From Clostridia bacterium (GTDB lineage Bacteria > Bacillota > Clostridia > Oscillospirales > Acutalibacteraceae): a stretch of 64,000 nucleotides of DNA. The translations under genes were made by a program, and so were the position numbers. Shown here in pieces: positions 42,995 to 50,603 of the stretch. Each line of letters starts with the position of its first letter. The first letter of the stretch is position 1. Under the pieces are notes generated by a model. The model worked only from the letters and a program-made list of their open reading frames with translations, searched no databases and had not been told where the DNA came from. The DNA is taken from assembly GCA_017472225.1 (NCBI GenBank), contig JAFUQS010000056.1, forward strand, positions 50,895 through 114,894. The letters run 5' to 3'.

Positions 42995-43816
42995 TTATAT
43001 TATTTCTTTATAAATGTCACCTTTTTTGTGACCTGTTTCTTTTGCCGCTTTTTTTGCCGCCATACTCGCTCCGATACCCTCATTCATATACGCCTTAGCA
43101 AGCTCAACAGCCTCGCTGAGCGTGATTTCTTCCTCCTCAGGCTCGGTTGCCCCTTCTATTACAAGCACGATTTCGCCCTTAAGTGCTTCCTCGGAATACC
43201 TTTCAGCAGCCCGGCAAAGAGTTGTTCTGATGGTTTCTTCATGGATTTTTGTAATTTCTCTCACAATGGCAAGATTTCTGTCACCCAAGGTGTTATATAA
43301 ATCCTTGAGCGTTGCCGAAAGCTTGTGAGGAGCTTCGTAAAACACCATTGTTCTTTTTTCATTCTTAACTGACTCAAGATGTTCTTTTCTTGCGGCTTTA
43401 TTCATGCTGAGAAAGCCTTCAAAGGTGAACCTGCCCACAGGAAGCCCTGACAAGGCAATTGCCGCAACAAAAGCCGAAGGACCGGGAACAACATTGACGG
43501 TTATCCCCTTTTCATGGCAAAGCGCTACCAGATCCTCGCCCGGGTCTGATACGGCAGGCATACCCGCATCAGTGACAATTGCGCAGCTTTCACCCATGAG
43601 AATTCTGTCTGTTATAATTTCGCCCTTTTCACGGCGATTGTGTTCAAAATAACTGATAAGAGGCTTTTTAATTTCAAAATGATTAAGAAGCTTCAGCGTC
43701 ACCCGTGTATCCTCAGCAGCGATGAAATCCACCTCTTCAAGGGTTTTCAAAGCTCTCGGAGAAATGTCACCGAGGTTACCGATAGGTGTGCCGACTACAT
43801 ATAATTTTCCTGACAT
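42995..43816 (-). CDS. rsmI: 16S rRNA 2'-O-methyltransferase RsmI
   Basis: A 273-residue SAM-dependent enzyme of the tetrapyrrole-methylase fold that methylates the ribose of C1402 in 16S rRNA. LYVVGTPIGNLGDISPRAL, EDTRVTLKLL, TDAGMPAVSDPG and VPGPSAFVAAIALSGLP are its motifs. The C-terminal helical part (AYMNEGIGASMAAKKAAKETG) is typical. It lies downstream of trmN6, a conserved Firmicutes pair (yabB-yabC). Confidence 0.96.
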   Translation of the reverse strand: MSGKLYVVGTPIGNLGDISPRALKTLEEVDFIAAEDTRVTLKLLNHFEIKKPLISYFEHNRREKGEIITDRILMGESCAIVTDAGMPAVSDPGEDLVALCHEKGITVNVVPGPSAFVAAIALSGLPVGRFTFEGFLSMNKAARKEHLESVKNEKRTMVFYEAPHKLSATLKDLYNTLGDRNLAIVREITKIHEETIRTTLCRAAERYSEEALKGEIVLVIEGATEPEEEEITLSEAVELAKAYMNEGIGASMAAKKAAKETGHKKGDIYKEII

Positions 43817-43910
43817 ATAAATCTACCTTCGTTAATTCCGGAATTTTTCCGTATTGGGAAGCTCAATATATGAGACTTTGGTTTGTGATGTTGAAACACC
43901 TCAGAGCTAT

Positions 43911-44654
43911 TTATTGGTGACCGTCCATATAATCGCCGAACATCGCCCTGAATTCATCGGTGGGAGTGCCGTCAGTGTTTTTCATAATAAGGCTTTTTTC
44001 AACCATAACACTGCTTTTTGAACCACGCTTGCCTTCCACAAGCACAAGCCACGGAGCCTTACCCTCCCTTTCGCAGACGAAACGGATTCTTTTGGCTTCA
44101 ATTCCGCCCTGTCGCATGGCTACTATAATGTCACAAAGCCTTTCGGGGCGGTGACACATACAGAATCTGCCACCGAATTTAAGCATTTTCGCCGCAGCAC
44201 CGACAGCATCATCAATTGTGCACATAACTTCATGACGGGCAATTCTTTCCGCTTCACTGAGGCTTTCAATTCCCGTGCCTATCGGCTTATAAGGAGGATT
44301 CATTGTTACAAGGTCAAACCGACCGAACTCAACCTTACCCTTAAGAGAACGCAGATCGCAGTTAATCGGAGTAATTCTTCCGTGGATGTTATTGATTTCA
44401 ATTGACTTTTCAAGCTGAGAAATTGCCTTTTGCTGAATATCAATTGCCGTGACGGAATTTGTCTGACCCTTGCACCAGATCAGAGGAATTATTCCACAGC
44501 CCGTTCCCATATCACAGGCAATATCCTTTCTTCTGATGGCCGCAAAATCAGCAAGAAGAATTGCATCGGTTCCGAAGGTGTGACTTTCACTGACAACAAT
44601 TTTCATATTGTTGCCGAGAGGTTCAATTTTTTCATCACATAAAAGCTCTGTCAC
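43911..44654 (-). CDS. trmN6: tRNA1(Val) A37 N6-methyltransferase family protein (TrmN6)
   Basis: A 247-residue class I methyltransferase. The SAM motif is CDMGTGCGIIPL near residue 45 and the adenine-N6 catalytic motif is NPPYKP near 120. FCMCHRPERLCDI and AKRIRFVCEREGKAPWLVLVEG match the YabB/TrmN6 group, which methylates A37 of tRNA-Val in E. coli. The tRNA target in Firmicutes is inferred. It has its own promoter and is followed by rsmI after a 94-bp gap that holds nothing recognisable. Confidence 0.9.
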   Translation of the reverse strand: MTELLCDEKIEPLGNNMKIVVSESHTFGTDAILLADFAAIRRKDIACDMGTGCGIIPLIWCKGQTNSVTAIDIQQKAISQLEKSIEINNIHGRITPINCDLRSLKGKVEFGRFDLVTMNPPYKPIGTGIESLSEAERIARHEVMCTIDDAVGAAAKMLKFGGRFCMCHRPERLCDIIVAMRQGGIEAKRIRFVCEREGKAPWLVLVEGKRGSKSSVMVEKSLIMKNTDGTPTDEFRAMFGDYMDGHQ

Positions 44655-44685
44655 ATCAATTCTCCTTTCGCTGTTTTGTCATGGC

Positions 44686-44714
44686 ATTATACCATAAAAT
44701 AACATAAAAGTAAA
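44686..44714 (-). promoter_or_regulatory. Promoter of trmN6-rsmI
   Basis: The -35 is TTTACT (44709-44714), the spacer 17 bp and the -10 TATAAT (44686-44691), leftwards. Confidence 0.7.
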
Positions 44715-44762
44715 GATATTTTAAAGTACCTCAAGACCGTCTTATTTTCCTTACACAATAGC

Positions 44763-44793
44763 TGTGGCACACTTCAAAAAGAAGTGTGCCACA
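44763..44793. terminator. Perfect 13-bp hairpin after the InlB-like gene
   Basis: TGTGGCACACTTC and its exact complement flank a 5-nt loop, 27 bp past the InlB-like stop. Leftwards it lacks a long T tract, so it may be a terminator of weak efficiency or a 3' mRNA stabiliser for a highly expressed gene. Confidence 0.7.
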
Positions 44794-44819
44794 AGAGAAA
44801 TTAAATTGTTTTTCAGGGA

Positions 44820-45428
44820 TTAGCCCATAACACCGCCGAGAACCTTGTTCATAAGAGCAACGCCCTGTTCTGTGTCACCGCCGTAAAGAACGATACCGAT
44901 GATTGCACCGAATACCTTAACAAGGATACTCATAACTTTTGCAAGTGTATCTTCTTCAGCTTCTGCAGGTGTGAAAACTGCAGTAAATTCAACCTTACCG
45001 TAGTTGTTGCCTGTGAAAATCCAATCCTGGATATAGAAGTTTGCAAGTGCGCCGGGCTGCTGAAGAAGACCATCAGCATCTCTGTACTGCCAACCTGCGA
45101 ATGAATATCCCGTGGGAGGAATAACATCAGGAAGAACAATAACAGTGCCTACAGTGTGAGCTGTGGGGTTACCCTGTGCGGGAAGCATATAGTATGTAGC
45201 TTCGTTAAAACCGGAAACTTCTTCAAACTGACCTGTTGTTGAATTATAAACGATTGCAGTGCTCTTAAGAGTACCACCGTTAAGGTTGAAAACAAGAACA
45301 GCCTGATTATCAGCAACGAGACCACTCTGATGCCACTGGTCGGGGTAAATGCTAGCTGCTGAAGCACCAACGGAAAGAGCACCGAAGAGCATCATTACTG
45401 CCAGAATTACAGATAATATTTTTTTCAT
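44820..45428 (-). CDS. Small secreted protein with one InlB/Listeria-Bacteroides repeat
   Basis: A 202-residue exported protein. Residues 1-25 are a signal peptide (KKILSVILAVMMLFGALSVGASA). The middle holds the beta-grasp repeat signature VFNLNGGT...GYSFAGWQYRDADG, ending with VEFTAVFTP, i.e. one InlB B-repeat-like unit; these repeats mediate protein-protein contact at surfaces. The C-terminal ~45 residues are hydrophobic and glycine-containing (LVKVFGAIIGIVLYGGD) and resemble a membrane-associating tail rather than an LPXTG anchor. It has a strong promoter and a stable 3' hairpin. Function is unknown. Confidence 0.75.
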   Translation of the reverse strand: MKKILSVILAVMMLFGALSVGASAASIYPDQWHQSGLVADNQAVLVFNLNGGTLKSTAIVYNSTTGQFEEVSGFNEATYYMLPAQGNPTAHTVGTVIVLPDVIPPTGYSFAGWQYRDADGLLQQPGALANFYIQDWIFTGNNYGKVEFTAVFTPAEAEEDTLAKVMSILVKVFGAIIGIVLYGGDTEQGVALMNKVLGGVMG

Positions 45429-45472
45429 AAGATTACCTCCTAAAATTGTTTCTTGGATATTACCTTGGCTAA

Positions 45473-45501
45473 ATTATAACAAAGGCAATCACAAAATGCA
45501 A
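45473..45501 (-). promoter_or_regulatory. Promoter of the InlB-like gene
   Basis: The -35 is TTGCAT (45496-45501), the spacer 17 bp and the -10 TATAAT (45473-45478), leftwards. The divergent ~320-bp region between it and the glycosidase gene holds the two opposed promoters and otherwise AT-rich DNA. Confidence 0.78.
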
Positions 45502-45687
45502 GGGATTTTTTAAATAATTCCCAATTTTTTTCGTATATTTTGTATTTTTGTTCTTTATGCACAAACGATTGTTGCAAAAATGTTGCAGGTAGCTTAAAAC
45601 AACTTAAAAATAATAAAAGTACATAAAAACGCCATATCCACCGGAAGCGGGAAACAGATTTGTTTCAGTTGTATGAGCTTAAAATTC

Positions 45688-45716
45688 TTGACTTAGCTCT
45701 TATATTATTGTATACT
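45688..45716 (+). promoter_or_regulatory. Promoter of the GH63-like/metallophosphoesterase operon
   Basis: The -35 is TTGACT (45688-45693), the spacer 17 bp and the -10 TATACT (45711-45716), about 33 bp before the glycosidase ATG. Confidence 0.85.
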
Positions 45717-45749
45717 TTTAACGATTATAATTACTTGAGGTGAAAATCA

Positions 45750-48512
45750 ATGACTGATAAATTCGGTGTTTTTTGGAATTGGGGTCCCTTCAGCAAGAAG
45801 TATGCCGGCATTTCAAGGCTCGAAAATCACAAGGAGCTTTCCGGCGTACGCTTTGACCTTTCCGTTGCCCCTGCCATTCACGCTTTCGATATAAAAGTAC
45901 CCAATGTTACACTCCCCTCGGCATATCACCCGTGGCTTTCCAATAAGGATTACAGCTTTTACAGCTACCGTTATGACCTTGAATGGAAGGACAAGGTTTA
46001 TGCCGATGTTTCTTATGTAAAGCTTGACAATGAAAGTATTCTTGTGAGAACCGAAATTGTCAACAACTCCGAGCTTATCAAGGATTGTGTTGTGAACTAT
46101 TTTTCTTCAATCGAATATCCGATTGATTCCTATGCTGTGCTCAGTCTTCCCGAAAAGTGTGATTATCTCGATGCCTGTGATTATGACAGCTATGACTATG
46201 CCATAGTCCGCCCATGGGATGAACAGAACGCTGACGGCTTTAAAAAGGGTGAATTTCTTGACAAAGCCTTTGTTTCACAAAAAGGTCTCGGAGACAGAGC
46301 CGGTAAATGGCATATGCCCTACAAAATATTAAAGCCCTTCGGCGGCGAAAAGGGTGATGCGGTGAGCTACACTCTTAAGGTAAAGCATGAATATAAAAAT
46401 GCCGTGCTTGCCCTTCGTTACCGTTCAAGTGACATCTACTATGAGCAAGGAAAACAGGTCGGTGTATACTACATAAACAGCAAAAATACTGCCGCTTTTA
46501 ATCTCAACGGCAAAACCACCGTCGTTCTCCCCCCGGCAGATGACCTGAGAATTACATATATTCACATCGGCAAGGTGGATGCGGGTGAGCTGAAGCTTGA
46601 TTTTGTATCCCTTGGCACAGGTGCGGTTGAATTCGATTTCCTTTGTCTTACGGAAAATTGGGATAAGGACAGAATTTCCGTGGAAAACATACCCGTCAGC
46701 TTCACACCCGTATACAAGAATGAAAAGTGTGAAAAAGGTTATCTTTCTACTCTTGAATATGAAGGCATTGACGGTGAATATAAGCTTCGTGTTTTTGATG
46801 ACAACACACGCTTCCGTCAGATTGAAACAGGCGCACTTGAGGACTGTATGACCGCAAGACTTTCCAATGCAGACGAAACCTTTGATGATGTTACGGAAAG
46901 CTTTACAGGTGCATTTTCACGCAAGCACAGTGATGAAGGCTTTTTCCACAACGCCATAAGCCACACAATTTTCATTGAAAAGGGTGAAAGAAAGGTACAG
47001 TATGCTGTTCTTTCAAAAGGCGAAACAAAATATAAAACAGAAGAAGAATACGAAAAGCTTTATGAGGATATGCGTAAAACAGCAATTGACTTCAAGGTCA
47101 ATCCGAGCGGCGAAAAGTATAAGCTTTCAAATCAGATTCTTGCCGCAACGCTTATGACAAACGTGGTTTATCCCATTTACAAGCACGGCGAATATATCAT
47201 TCATCATACTCCCGGCAAGCGTTGGGACTGCCTTTACACCTGGGACTCCGGCTTTATCGGTCTGGGTATGAACGAAATTGCACCTGATTTTGCAGAATAT
47301 ATCTTAGATACATATCTCAGCGATGAGAACAACAAGGACTACGCCTTCCTTCACCACGGTTCGCCTGTTCCCGTGCAGATTTATCAGCTTTTTGAAATGC
47401 TGCAGAAGGCAGAAAATAAAAACCATCTTCTTGAATATTACCCGAGGGCAAGGCTTTATTATCTCTATCTTGCCGGCAAGGTGAGAGGCTCTACAACGGC
47501 AAAATTCAAATCGGGACTTCTTTCAACCTACGATTATTTCTATTCATCCAGCGGTATGGACGACTACCCCGCTCAGGTAGCTATGATGAAGCATCAGCTC
47601 CGTGACAAGGCCTCCCCCGTTATCACTACGGCACAGGTTATCCGTTTCGGCAAAATACTTTCCATTCTTGCTGACAAGCTCGGCAAAGAAGAAGACAAGG
47701 CTGAATATAAGTGGGATATTGAAAGACTGACGGAAGCTCTCAACAAATATTCATGGGATGAGGAAAGCGGATATTACAGCTATGTTCTTCACGATGAAAG
47801 CAGAGAGCCTACCGAAAAATTCCGTACATCTGACGGTGAAAATCTCAACAAGGGCCTTGACGGTATTTATCCCATTATTGCAGGTGTATGCGATGAAAAT
47901 CAGAAAGAGAGAATTATCTCCCATCTGACTGAAGAAAGTGAAATGCATACTCCCTTCGGTATCAGTGCGGTTGACAAAAGTGCATCATACTATAAGGTTA
48001 ACGGATATTGGAACGGAAACATCTGGTTCCCCCACCAATGGTTCATTTTCAAAAGTATGCTCGATATGGGCAGAGCCGATATTGCAAAAGACATTGCGCA
48101 TCTCGCTCTTGACATATGGAAAAGAGAGGTTGAAAACACATACTACACCTTTGAGATGGTTAACACCGTTACAGGCTGTGGCGGCTGGTTCCACAACTTC
48201 GGCGGACTTTCCACACCGCTTATGATGTGGCTCAAGGCTTACTACTGTCCCGGCACGGTGAATGTGGGCTTTGACACCTTCCTTGAAAAAGTAAGGTTCA
48301 ACCAAAGCAATACTGAAGCTGAAATTGAATTTAAATATTACGGCGAAAACAAAAAATTCAACCTTCTTGCCGTTATGAGTGAAAAAGGCGAATATGAAGC
48401 ATATCTTGACGGTACGGCGGTTGACTTCACTCAGGAAAACGGACTTCTTACCTTTGGAATAAGCGGCGAAGGCAAGAATGTGCGTAAATTGGCAGTAAGC
48501 CGGAAACAGTAA
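45750..48512 (+). CDS. GH63-like (alpha/alpha)6-barrel glycoside hydrolase
   Basis: A 920-residue protein without signal peptide, so probably cytoplasmic. The first ~400 residues look like beta-sandwich regions; the C-terminal half is a helical barrel. Clan GH-G motifs are present: WDSGF near residue 497, GMDDYPAQ near 602 (compare SGxDDxPR of GH63/GH37) and YWNGNIWFPHQW near 752, then GCGGWFHNFGGLS. Relatives cleave alpha-linked glucose or mannosyl-glycerate type glycosides. The precise substrate is unknown. It heads a rightward three-gene operon with a metallophosphoesterase (31 bp gap) and a DUF1653 gene. Confidence 0.75.
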   Translation: MTDKFGVFWNWGPFSKKYAGISRLENHKELSGVRFDLSVAPAIHAFDIKVPNVTLPSAYHPWLSNKDYSFYSYRYDLEWKDKVYADVSYVKLDNESILVRTEIVNNSELIKDCVVNYFSSIEYPIDSYAVLSLPEKCDYLDACDYDSYDYAIVRPWDEQNADGFKKGEFLDKAFVSQKGLGDRAGKWHMPYKILKPFGGEKGDAVSYTLKVKHEYKNAVLALRYRSSDIYYEQGKQVGVYYINSKNTAAFNLNGKTTVVLPPADDLRITYIHIGKVDAGELKLDFVSLGTGAVEFDFLCLTENWDKDRISVENIPVSFTPVYKNEKCEKGYLSTLEYEGIDGEYKLRVFDDNTRFRQIETGALEDCMTARLSNADETFDDVTESFTGAFSRKHSDEGFFHNAISHTIFIEKGERKVQYAVLSKGETKYKTEEEYEKLYEDMRKTAIDFKVNPSGEKYKLSNQILAATLMTNVVYPIYKHGEYIIHHTPGKRWDCLYTWDSGFIGLGMNEIAPDFAEYILDTYLSDENNKDYAFLHHGSPVPVQIYQLFEMLQKAENKNHLLEYYPRARLYYLYLAGKVRGSTTAKFKSGLLSTYDYFYSSSGMDDYPAQVAMMKHQLRDKASPVITTAQVIRFGKILSILADKLGKEEDKAEYKWDIERLTEALNKYSWDEESGYYSYVLHDESREPTEKFRTSDGENLNKGLDGIYPIIAGVCDENQKERIISHLTEESEMHTPFGISAVDKSASYYKVNGYWNGNIWFPHQWFIFKSMLDMGRADIAKDIAHLALDIWKREVENTYYTFEMVNTVTGCGGWFHNFGGLSTPLMMWLKAYYCPGTVNVGFDTFLEKVRFNQSNTEAEIEFKYYGENKKFNLLAVMSEKGEYEAYLDGTAVDFTQENGLLTFGISGEGKNVRKLAVSRKQ

Positions 48513-48543
48513 GAAAACAGAATTTATAATAAAGGAGAAAATT

Positions 48544-50121
48544 ATGTACGAAAACATCAGACCGTTAAAGCTGAATATCATTTCAGACATTCATTATTTT
48601 TCAAGAGAAATGGGTTATGAGGGTGCCGCATTCCGTAAGGATGAGGCAGGAAACCCGAATGAAGTTGCTTACAGCAAAGAGGTGCTTGAAGCTCTTGTGG
48701 ACCAGCTTGCCAAGGACGAATGTGAAATTGTGCTTGTTTCCGGTGACATCACAAAGCATGCCGAAAAGCCGTCACATGAGGGAGCAATAAAGCTTCTTCG
48801 CTCTCTTAAGGAAAAAGGTAAAAAGGTATATGTAATCACCGCAACCCACGATTTCGACGACAAAGGACTTACCCACAAGTATGACGGTGATAAACGCATA
48901 GAAGTGGAAAGTGTTGTCAGAGAAGAGCTTTTTGATATGTACCGTGAGTTCGGCCCCGATGAAGCGATTTCTGTTCACAGGCAGAGTATGTCCTATGTTG
49001 TTCAGCTTTGTGACGGATACCGTCTTTTTGCACTCAACGATGACAAAAACTTAAAGGGTGCAAGCGGTTTTTCAGACGATTGCTTTGAATGGATAACGGA
49101 GCAAATCAAGGATGCGCAGGAAAACGGTCAGTTCATTATTCCCATGACGCATCACCCTATGCTCTCCCCTTCACCCTTTTACACCATAATCGGCAAAAGC
49201 AACATTATGGGCGAGGCTGAAAAGAGAATTGACCAATTCACCGAAATGGGACTTGGCTATATGTTCACAGGCCACACCCATATGCAGGATATTTCATATA
49301 AATACACAGATAAGGGCAAGATTTTCTACGATATTACAACTGCGGCGGCTGTAGGCTATCCTGCCACCTTCCGCCAGGTTACATTCATTCCCTCACAGGG
49401 CAAAATTGACGTAAATTCTGTTGACGTTGAATGTGAAATCGGCGGCAGAAAGCTGAAGGATCACCTTGAAGATAAATTCTTCGGTATGATAAGACGTGTT
49501 ATTGCTGCGGCAGGCAAGGACATTCCCGAGCTTGCACGGCTGGCAACGGCTTTCAGCGTAAAAGAAAAGCTCATTTACAAAATCGGTTGGATTATCAAGC
49601 CCTTTGCAAAAATTCTTGACAAGCTGAAAATCGGCACAATTGCAAAGCTTGTGAAAAAAGAAAGCGGACTTAAAAAGAGTGATTACGCCCACATCAAGGA
49701 CCAAAGAGTTGTTGATTTCATTGTTTCACTTGTAAGAAATCTTTATGGTGGCGACAGTCCCTATTCGCCCGATACGGCTGAATATAAAATTACAATGGGT
49801 GTTCTTGCAATTATTGACAGTCTTCTTGGTCTTTTCGGTGTAAAAATCGGCAAGCTTGTAAAGGGTGCAACCTCTGTACAGAGCCTTGTTGAGCCTCTTC
49901 TTTACAATCCCGGCATCTGCGACGAAAAGGCAGTTCTTAACCTTTATGACAACCTGCCGCCCGCACCGGAAAACAAGATCGGCTTCATCAAAAGCAACAA
50001 GGGCCTTCCCCTTGTAATCGGTCTTGTGCTTGGTATTATCGTATTCCTGCCTGTTATTCTGATTTTGCTTATTTGCGGCTTTGTTGTCAATCAGATTAAA
50101 TACGGCAAGCTGATGAAGTAG
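48544..50121 (+). CDS. Metallophosphoesterase with C-terminal membrane anchor
   Basis: A 525-residue protein. The N-terminal ~290 residues are a calcineurin-like phosphoesterase: D15 and H17 in SDIHY, SGDITKH, MTHHPM and GHTH. The usual GNHD is ATHD here (TATHDFDD), so the asparagine that normally helps bind metal is replaced. A ~200-residue helical region follows, and the last ~35 residues have one membrane helix (LPLVIGLVLGIIVFLPVILILL) with a short basic tail. There is no N-terminal signal, so the catalytic domain should face the cytoplasm. The substrate is unknown. It is downstream of the glycosidase. Confidence 0.8.
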   Translation: MYENIRPLKLNIISDIHYFSREMGYEGAAFRKDEAGNPNEVAYSKEVLEALVDQLAKDECEIVLVSGDITKHAEKPSHEGAIKLLRSLKEKGKKVYVITATHDFDDKGLTHKYDGDKRIEVESVVREELFDMYREFGPDEAISVHRQSMSYVVQLCDGYRLFALNDDKNLKGASGFSDDCFEWITEQIKDAQENGQFIIPMTHHPMLSPSPFYTIIGKSNIMGEAEKRIDQFTEMGLGYMFTGHTHMQDISYKYTDKGKIFYDITTAAAVGYPATFRQVTFIPSQGKIDVNSVDVECEIGGRKLKDHLEDKFFGMIRRVIAAAGKDIPELARLATAFSVKEKLIYKIGWIIKPFAKILDKLKIGTIAKLVKKESGLKKSDYAHIKDQRVVDFIVSLVRNLYGGDSPYSPDTAEYKITMGVLAIIDSLLGLFGVKIGKLVKGATSVQSLVEPLLYNPGICDEKAVLNLYDNLPPAPENKIGFIKSNKGLPLVIGLVLGIIVFLPVILILLICGFVVNQIKYGKLMK

Positions 50122-50146
50122 TTGTCAGTTATGGAAAGGTATAGTT

Positions 50147-50362
50147 ATGAGTGAAATCAAATTGGGAAAGTACCGTCATTTCAAAGGAAAGGAATATGAA
50201 GTCATAGGTATAGCTTCCCACAGCGAGACTATGGAAAAAATGGTGGTTTACCGGGCACTTTACGGCGAAGGCGGACTTTGGGTACGCCCATGCTCAATGT
50301 GGCACGAAACCGTTGAAAGAGACGGTAAAATTTTTAAAAGATTTGAATATATAGGTGAATAA
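50147..50362 (+). CDS. DUF1653 family protein
   Basis: A 71-residue single-domain protein. YRHFKGKEYEVIGIASHSET, VVYRALYG and LWVRPCSMW are the DUF1653 pattern, a small beta-rich domain of unknown function often found near nucleotide or phosphoesterase genes. It lies 25 bp after the metallophosphoesterase with an AAAGG site and is followed by a strong terminator, so it is the last gene of the operon. Confidence 0.88.
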   Translation: MSEIKLGKYRHFKGKEYEVIGIASHSETMEKMVVYRALYGEGGLWVRPCSMWHETVERDGKIFKRFEYIGE

Positions 50363-50368
50363 AAGTTC

Positions 50369-50407
50369 AGGACAGACTAAGGTTAAACTCAAGTCTGTCC
50401 TTTTTTT
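50369..50407 (+). terminator. Terminator of the GH63-like operon
   Basis: A stem AGGACAGACT / AGTCTGTCCT (50369-50401) is followed by TTTTTTT. It lies seven bases after the DUF1653 stop. Confidence 0.88.
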
Positions 50408-50422
50408 ATTTATTATTGAAGG

Positions 50423-50515
50423 TAATTCTCTGATTCCGGGTGTCAACTTTTGCTTCACAAAGTCCTCACCTATTGTTCCGTGGGATAAGCTGACAATTCC
50501 GATTGTTTTAACCAT
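50423..50515 (-). pseudogene. Decayed start of an S66 (LD-carboxypeptidase) gene
   Basis: The minus strand has a good ribosome site (GAGGTG) and an ATG at 50,513-50,515, and codes for about 31 residues reading MVKTIGIVSLSHGTIGE then DFVKQKLTPGIREL, which resembles the N terminus of S66 muramoyl-tetrapeptide carboxypeptidases (IGIVSLSSGxxGE pattern). After that the reading runs into the DUF1653 terminator and gene, with no further S66 sequence. It is therefore a truncated remnant of a ~300-residue peptidase gene. The resemblance rests on recognition of the family start only. Confidence 0.6.
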
Positions 50516-50576
50516 CTTTTCACCTCATTTCGTAAAACATTATATATTATTGCTTTTTCTTTTGCAAGACAAAATA

Positions 50577-50598
50577 TGGACGGCACAAAAGCCGTCCA
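50577..50598 (-). terminator. Terminator of valS
   Basis: On the minus strand TGGACGGC / GCCGTCCA with a 6-nt loop is followed by TATTTTGTCTT, 5 bp past the valS stop. Confidence 0.82.
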
Positions 50599-50603
50599 TA
50601 TAA

